Source: Candidula unifasciata
Lineage: Eukaryota > Mollusca > Gastropoda > Stylommatophora > Geomitridae
DNA: 64,000 nt
Assembly (NCBI GenBank): GCA_905116865.2
Contig: CAJHNH020000209.1
Coordinates: 199,213-263,212 of the forward strand
Reading direction: 5' to 3'
A program made the position numbers and the translations under genes. The stretch's first letter is position 1. Each line of letters opens with the position of its first letter. The notes under the pieces were generated by a model. It did not search any database. It saw only the letters and a list, made by a program, of their open reading frames with translations, and was not told the DNA's origin. This document shows positions 25,101 to 33,629 of this stretch, one piece after another.

Positions 25101-27918
25101 ACAGCAGCAATAACAATAACAGTATCTGTAGCAACTGCAGAACAGCAACAGCAGCAGGAGAGAAGTATATGTAACACAGTACCACTTGCAACAAAAACAG
25201 CTTCTGTAGACTAATAGCCACTGCAGTGTCAATAGCAGCAGCAGTTTCAATAGTATTGCAGTAACAAAAGTTGAAGAAACAACAGCCTCTGTAGACTAAT
25301 AGTCACTGCCGTGTCAATCATCATCAGGTGCCTTGCCGACTGGCGTGGGCGATCATGCCTCTCCACAATCTGCGATCTCCTGCAGCATGTATCAGTTCGT
25401 GTGCCGACACACCTCCATGCCATGCAACAAGACTGTCAAGCATCTTCTCTCGTTGTCTTCCTCTATCTCTCCTTCCACAGATCTTTTCCAGTGGTCACAA
25501 GATGTTCTATTTTCCCTCTTCTCATAACATGGCCGAAAAATGATGACTGTCTCCTTCTGATGTCTGTGATAAGTTGTCTTCGGGCTCCCGCCTCTTTCAA
25601 AACCTCTTGGTTGCTCTTTTTGGCTGTCCAAGGTATTCTAAGCATTCTTCTGTAAAACCACATCTCTGAGGCCTCTAAAAATTGTTTGGCCTGTCTACCG
25701 ATTGTCCAGGATTCACAGCCGTGTTAATAGCAGTAGCAGAAACAATAGGTCTCCTTGTGACCTAATTAAAGAAGACCTTTTGCTCTTTCTTACAGTTCTG
25801 TATAATGTTCTACTTTTGTTAGCTTTTTTTAGACAGTCACCGTTGGCAGTCCTAAATATATGACTCGTGAGTCTCCTACCTCTATGCTTTACCAATGTTT
25901 TTCTTCATTCAAAGATTTACTGCCTTACTGCAGAGATCAGATTTGATTATTCTCTTTCAAACATTTAGTGAAAGTGACTTGCTATTAAATATATTTTTTA
26001 TCTTCTTAAATGCAGTGCTCGCTTGGCTTGTACAGCTGTTAAACCCATCGCCTCAGGAAGTCTAAATCAAATCACTTCTGGTTGTGATACAGCCCTGTAA
26101 ATGTCGATTTATCGCTATTTCTGCAGTGAATATTCTGAAAAGGCATAGTTAAGTGCCGCTGTTTGTGTGTGTGTATTTTTATGCCTGCATAGTGTTTAGG
26201 AAACCCTTTTCTTTTCATATTTTATAAAGACATATGAATTCAAGGACCCTTTCCCACGCCTTCAGGCATATTGGGCATATAGGGCTAGACATATATATTT
26301 TATAGAACAACCGGCACTTGGTGGGTGATGTGGTCAACTGGCGGGCATCTTTGACATGGAAAGAAAATTGCTGCAGACTGCACCTGGTACACAGTCAAGG
26401 CTGGGTCCACCTGGGAGCTGATAGTGATTTTTAGTTGTTTTAGGAAAGTCATATTTTTTAAGGATATAAAACCTGGACCCTTTTTTTTCCACCAGAACCC
26501 ACAGGACTACACCTGGGACCCAGTCAAAAGCTGGGACCTTCCCATCTCCCATCTAGCCACTACACCACGAAGGAAGGAAACAATACACATGGTAAAGCAT
26601 TAAATGGAATACATTCCCTGGGGATTATAAAAAAAACTATGAACCCTTGTTCTCTATCGCTGAGTCTTAAGGGAAAATATGATGTCAATTTGGCTTTAAA
26701 AGGCTCTCTGGTGCAAAGGTAACTCCTCCCACCCCCACCCGCAAATGCTTTTGGTAAATGTATTTACATCCATTTTCATATCATATTCATATCGTAATGC
26801 CGGGTTGCCGGGGTTCGATCCCAGCTCCGGATGAGTTGTCTTGCTATAGTTTTAACAGTACTACTAAGTGTTGACTTTTCAGGAAGCAATGGCAAACTAT
26901 TTAATGTAAAATTTGCCTAGAAAAACCACATCAGCCAAAAAATGTTGGGGATGGTTCTGCAACGTGCTGTAAAGGATAGGCAACTGACTCATTATTCAAA
27001 TCCTGACCTACTAAACATTTGTGCAGTCATGGAAACAGCCAATAGCATTAACCAGTCATCTCATAAACAGGTCACTATAGAAAAGTGACTTTCACTGGAA
27101 ATCTGACCCAACCAAAAGTGTTTGGTTTTGCGACTTCTCATGGTGAAACTTCTTTTTCTTCTTCTTCTTCAGCATTCCGAGCCCTTCAGGTTCATTGCTG
27201 CAGATATCACCCGCCTTCTCTTTCCAGTTAATGAAACCAAGTGTTTGCAGGTTTGATTGGATATTATCTCTCCATCGTCTTCTTGGTCTGCCTCGTGGTC
27301 TACGACCATTCATCCCCCTCGTGTAGACAGTTTTTTCTTTTATTTCTTCTATGTCATCTAACATTCTTTCAATATGCCCTAACCATTTCAGTCTATTAGC
27401 TCTCATGGTAAAACAGTTTACAATATTTAAAAACAGAATGAACATCTTCTAACTTTCTTTTAAGAAGAGTGCAATACCTGAAGGCACTCAGTGCTTTGTG
27501 TAGTGACCGCCCAGTGGATGGAAGCTCTCCCATGCACGTCACAGATTGTAAAATTGCCATCATGATCGATCAACATTTTCAAGGCGACATGGTTTGCATC
27601 ATGACATGCCCTGTGCAAGGCTGTGGACTCATCTGTTGAAATATTTATAATTTATTTATGTAATATAGTGACAATAAAATATACTACTCAAACAAAACAA
27701 AACAACAACAACAAAAAGCGGAAAGCTTTTGACAAGAATATAATTTTGAATTTCAAAAATCGCTGGAATTTAATGAAAGAAACTGTTCAAATTGTATGCA
27801 TGAACACCTTAGGGTTCAACTAATCAATCGATAGTTCTTATGAGTCTAGGTCATTCATAGTTTTTGGCAACAGGCTTCCCCATCAATTAATAGAAATGTG
27901 CCATCAGATAAATGTGTA

Positions 27919-27967
<49 letters not shown>

Positions 27968-30900
27968 ACGCTCTTTTTTTTTTTTTTTAAATACTCTATT
28001 ATTGACAGCATCAACTGATTATCTGTCTTGATTGTTCCCAAGTCGCCCAGCCTAAAACGGGTACCAGGTCATTTTAAAGGAAGTCAAGGCGGCTGGTTTG
28101 ATGTTAACCTCATCACCCATTGAGTGATTATTGGTCTATGAAAATACAGATCTTGCTAAATGTTCCATGAGAGCAAAAAAAGCGGCCACGATTTTTAACT
28201 TTTTACTTTGTCAAAAAAAAATTTTTTGTTTTTTGTTGTTGTTGTAGCAAGCAGTTTTCTCCATTAGCGGGGGTCTCCGCTGCAAAGTGATATAGCCATT
28301 TGCTTTGTGCTCTGAAGGTCATGGGTTTATTTCAAGGCTGCGCTTTTCAGTTCGCATGTGAAATTTTTACGGGGATCATCGCCAGAGCTATGGAGTTTGT
28401 GGCGGCACTCTCAGGTGTCTAACCCTTCAGCAGAGAGACTGAGCCATATGGGATATAGCCCGGTGCAATGAAATTGATCCTCTTGGCTTTAACCTTTAGC
28501 TTTAATCTCCGTTAGTGCTCATCTCCTCCACCAGACCAGTCAAGTCGACCTTTAGCTTTAGTCTCCGTTAGTGCTCATCTCCTCCACCAGACCAGTCAGG
28601 TAGACCTTTAGCTTTAGTCTCCGTTAGTGCTCATCTCCTCCACCAGAACAGTCAGGTAGACCTTTAGCTTTAGTCTCCGTTAGTGCTCATCTCCTCCACC
28701 AGAACAGTCAGGTAGACCTTTAGCTTTAGTCTCCGTTAGTGCTCATCTCCTCCACCAGACCAGTCAGGTAGACCTTTAGCTTTAGTCTCCGTTAGTGCTC
28801 ATCTCCTCCACCAGAACAGTCAGGTAGACCTTTAGCTTTAGTCTCCGTTAGTGCTCATCTCCTCCACCAGACCAGTCAGGTAGACCTTTAGCTTTAGTCT
28901 CCGTTAGTGCTCATCTCCTCCACCAGAACAGTCAGGTATACCTTTAGCTTTAGTCTCCGTTAGTGCTCATCTCCTCCACCAGAACAGTCAGGTAGACCTT
29001 TAGCTTTAGTCTCCGTTAGTGCTCATCTCCTCCACCAGACCAGTCAAGTAAACCTTTAGCCATTGACCTGATTTTTCTAGCGCTGGCAAGGGTCAAAATG
29101 TGCAAGTATGAGAATCACATATTGTGTGTATGGGAGTATGTCTGAGCGCCCGCACGTGTGTAACTGTGTGTAGACTTCGCCATTTTTCCTGGCAGTACAC
29201 AAGGGAACACAGTTATGGTGCCTGTATCTAGAATATTTTTTTTAAGCGCTACAGTAATAAACACTTTGTGGTGAGCACCAATACACATATTTTTCTTCTA
29301 TTCAGTGGAATATTCTTAGTTTATTTATTCATTAATTTGTCATTCCTTCCCTCTTCTCCCTCTGTCTCTCTCTCTCTTTCTCTGTTGAGTTTCCCCCTCT
29401 GGATTGTTGTCTATAAGATTAACATCTCAAGGAAGAGAATCAAACAGGTACAAATTCAGGAAACCATATAACACAGTTATACTGGGCCACCACAAAATGG
29501 TTATCCAGTGTAGTCCAGTATTAGTGGGTGTTCAGATGGTCATTCTCTCACTCACTCTCTTTCTCACCCTCTTTCTCTCACCCTCTCTCTCTCTTTCTCA
29601 CTCTCTCTCTCTCTCTCAATCTCTCTCTCCTTCCTACACACACACATTTTTACCAACCATGTGCCTGGGCATTCACATCAGCCCTGTGCTCCAAAAGAAA
29701 CTGCAGTGCTTCGTGCCGAAAGAAATGCACTGCATACATAACAGCGGTCCTGCCGATCCCATCAATGCAGTCTACACTGCTAGCATCTGTTAAATGAAAT
29801 ATATTGTTTATTTACTCCATTTTTTTTTAGGGTAAAGTTATGAGAAAAATGAAACTGGAAAACATGCTGTAACAACTGGAAAAGTCTGTGGAAGGAGAGA
29901 CAGAGGAATACAATGCGAGAAGATTCTTTACAGCTTTTTGTCATGACATGAAGGGATGACCAACACATGAATTGACACACACACAGTTGCTGATAGCAGA
30001 CAGGCATGATCGCCCATGCCAGTCACTTGAAGATGATGATGATGATTTATTCCTTAATGGAGATGGTCGATAACTTACGCCTGTGATATGCCATCGATAT
30101 AGCTCTGATTGCTGAAAATTAAACGCAACTGAATAAATTATGGTCATAACTGTAATAGAAAGTCAAAACAAGGATCTTAGTTTGAACAGCAGAAAAACAG
30201 AAGTAAAGGTAATTTATATGAACCTCAAAAACTAACATCAAAGTAAAGGGGACAAACCTTATGCAAGTTGATTTGTTAAGTACTTTGGTAACTTGATATA
30301 AATTTTTTCATTATATTTATTTTTATATAAATATAACACTGATCACTCTCTCCCGAAGGACCCTAACAACATCTAGCTTCCCATGCATTAATTCCCCACC
30401 AAGTGGTGCAGAACCAGCCAGTCTATCTGCAAGTTCATTCCCCACCACACCGGCATAACCGAGAAAAAATATCCAAAGGACATTCTGCATAAAGCATACT
30501 TGTCTCCACCTTTCTCAATATGCTCTTCCTAGGATAATGTAAATATCTGGCTAGCTCTGCACAACTTAGTGGAATACTGATGCATGATAAGGCAGATGGG
30601 ACCTGTTCACTTTTCCAGGCCCAGGGTTAGAGTAACTTCCCCTGCCATTCATGCCTCCTTAGGTCGCTGGACCTCTCTAATGTTGGGGGGGGGGGGGGGG
30701 GGGGGGGGGGGTATGATATGGCTTGGTTTGGCGTTTGCTCTGCGTATGTAATGTCTGTGGGAAGTTGTGTTGCCAAGAGACTATTTCAGGCACCACAGGT
30801 AGCTGTGTACAAGTAAGAAGTACTGCAGGGGGAAGCTCCACAGGCAAGACGATTCTTAGCTATAAAAAACTGGGATGTCTGCGTTCGCTGGCGGTGACCC

Positions 30901-32960
30901 TCCCCCCGTTTTCCATACTCCCGAACCATCACGCAGGTAGCAGAACGTGAAAATAACCATGCAAGTGAGTGGTGAGAGGATGAGAAAAGAGATAATGGTT
31001 ACACCGTTCACATTAAGGAAAACATTACTTCCCCGCAACATAGGAGAGGTCCAGCGACCTAAGGAGGCATGCATGCCAAGGGAAGTTACTCTAATCCTTG
31101 GCCAGGAAACGTGAACAGCACCAGCAGACGTGATTAGGGCGGTGTGGGAGAGTGTGTACAATTCAGAAAAGCAAATGGATCACCACAGTCTTGTGAGAGT
31201 GATGCAGCGGGGAGTGATGAGGGGTTCTGGCAGATGCTCGAGGCTCAGAGGAAAGGCATGATGGGCATTTAACCAGAGTGCTACTGGCACCACTGGTATT
31301 GGAACTCTGTGCTGGCTGCTGAAGATGGGGACAGAGCGCTATTGTGATGTTGGTTCTTGAGTCAAATCAACTGTGTCAAAGATTTGATGTCATCACAAAT
31401 TTTGTTCCACTTGAAATTGGGGGGTCATCCTATACATTGAATGTCTATAAAATATTTATTTATCAGTTTCGGGCTTTAAAAAAAAAAACGTGTCATTTTG
31501 TACACTGGGGCATTTTATGCACAGAAAAATACAGTAATTAAAGAATATCTTTTTTTTTTTAATACACAAGCAATCACTTACCTTCTTGTATAATATCATG
31601 CAGAAGTCCCACATCTCCATTTTTTGCTGCCTCAATTATAGGAGGAAGCACCACAAAGTGGACACTGTCCACTAAAGACATGTTTGTGATATTTCTTGTG
31701 TTGTCCAGATTTACCTAGGAAAAACACAGCGTAGTGAGTCTTCTTTCTTCATCTTGTCCTTCTTCTTTCTTCGTCTTCTCACTGATACCAGGTTATAGCC
31801 CAGTTTTGTGGTCTTTTTGTATTTGTCGTGCGCTTCTCGGGTGGCTTGAGTGATGGATTTATTCATCTTTTTGCAGGTTTCAACTACACCATTTATCCAT
31901 CTCTTTCTTGGTCTTCCTCTTGCCTTCCGCTCAGATGTTCTACTGTAAAAAGTCATATGCAGTATGATCTGGCTGCATTTTCACTAGATGGCCAAACCAT
32001 TTCATTCTTTGCCTGTCAGTATAATCCAGACATGGTCTTATTCCAATTTTCTCTCTAAAACTGGTATTCGCAATCCTGTCTCATCTAGTGTTGTTAGCGA
32101 CCTTGCAGAGACAGCGCATTGCACATGTAGTTATTTTCTGTTCTAGCACCCTATTCATTGTCCATGTTTGGCATAGCATAGTGAGTAACAAATAAAAATA
32201 CAGCCCCTGACAGAAAAACTCCATCACCATACTGAAAGTTGAACTCGGGTCTCTATCTAAACCACTCTTCATTTGTCATTAAAAGAGGAAAGGAAGTATC
32301 TACTGAAGTTAAGTGCAGTTAAAGACCCTGATCACGACACTGGGGATATAGTGCTTAGCTAATTTTTTTATTAACCAATCGGCATTTGATGGGTGATATG
32401 TTCAAAATCGATTGGCTGCCTTTACTTTTTAGGACATTTTCTGTAAACCATTTTAGACTGGAGAGTCGCCGTGGTGTAGCAGCTAGAGCCTTGCCTGCAG
32501 ATCAAAAGATCGTGAGTTTGGGTCCTGATGGAGCTGGACTTTTTTTTTTTTTCAAAATTGGCCTTGGCTCCTAGTCGACCCAGCCCTGAGTGGGTACCAG
32601 GTATAGTCCTAGGAAGTAAAGGTGGCCAGTGTGGCAAGTGGTCTACAAAAAATAGATCCAGTCCTATATTTACAATACGCCTGAAGGTGTGGAAAAAGGT
32701 CCTTTACTTTTAAACTTGAAAAAAAAAATTTAATTTTAGCCTGGGTCAACCAGTGATCCAAGAGCACCTGATAAAAGTCTGTGTTGATCCAGATTCAAAC
32801 CCAAGCATTTTGGGCCAGCAGGCAAGGATCTAACCATATTTAGATTATGACCCTTTCACCTCGTGAAGGAATTTCTTGAACTCAAAAGGGAATTCTTTAC
32901 AAAAAACAAACAACCAAACACATAGACCAGCACTAATACATATGTATAATATATATATGT

Positions 32961-33046
<86 letters not shown>

Positions 33047-33108
33047 TGTGTGGGTGTGTGTGTGTGTGTGTGTGTGGTTGTGTGTGTGTGTGTGTTGTGT
33101 GTGGTTTG

Positions 33109-33164
<56 letters not shown>

Positions 33165-33259
33165 TGTGGTGTGTGTGGCTTTGTGTGGTGTGTGTGTGTG
33201 GTGTGTGTGTGTTGTGTGTGGGTGTGTGTGGTGTGTGTGTGTTGTGTGGGTGTGTGTGT

Positions 33260-33322
<63 letters not shown>

Positions 33323-33378
33323 GTGTGTGTGGTGTGTGTTGTGTGTGTGGTGTGTGTGGTGTGTGTGTGTGTGTGTGT

Positions 33379-33463
<85 letters not shown>

Positions 33464-33508
33464 TGTGTGTTGTGTGTGTGTGTGTGTGGTGTGTGGTGTG
33501 TGTGTGTG

Positions 33509-33553
<45 letters not shown>

Positions 33554-33576
33554 TGTGTGGTGTGTGTGTGTGTGTG

Positions 33577-33629
<53 letters not shown>

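Noticed and set aside
29654..29657. Alternative donor GTAAAA four bases past the chosen GTTGGT for the exon at 29658
   Set aside because: It would make TGA at the next junction; the chosen donor keeps the ankyrin frame.
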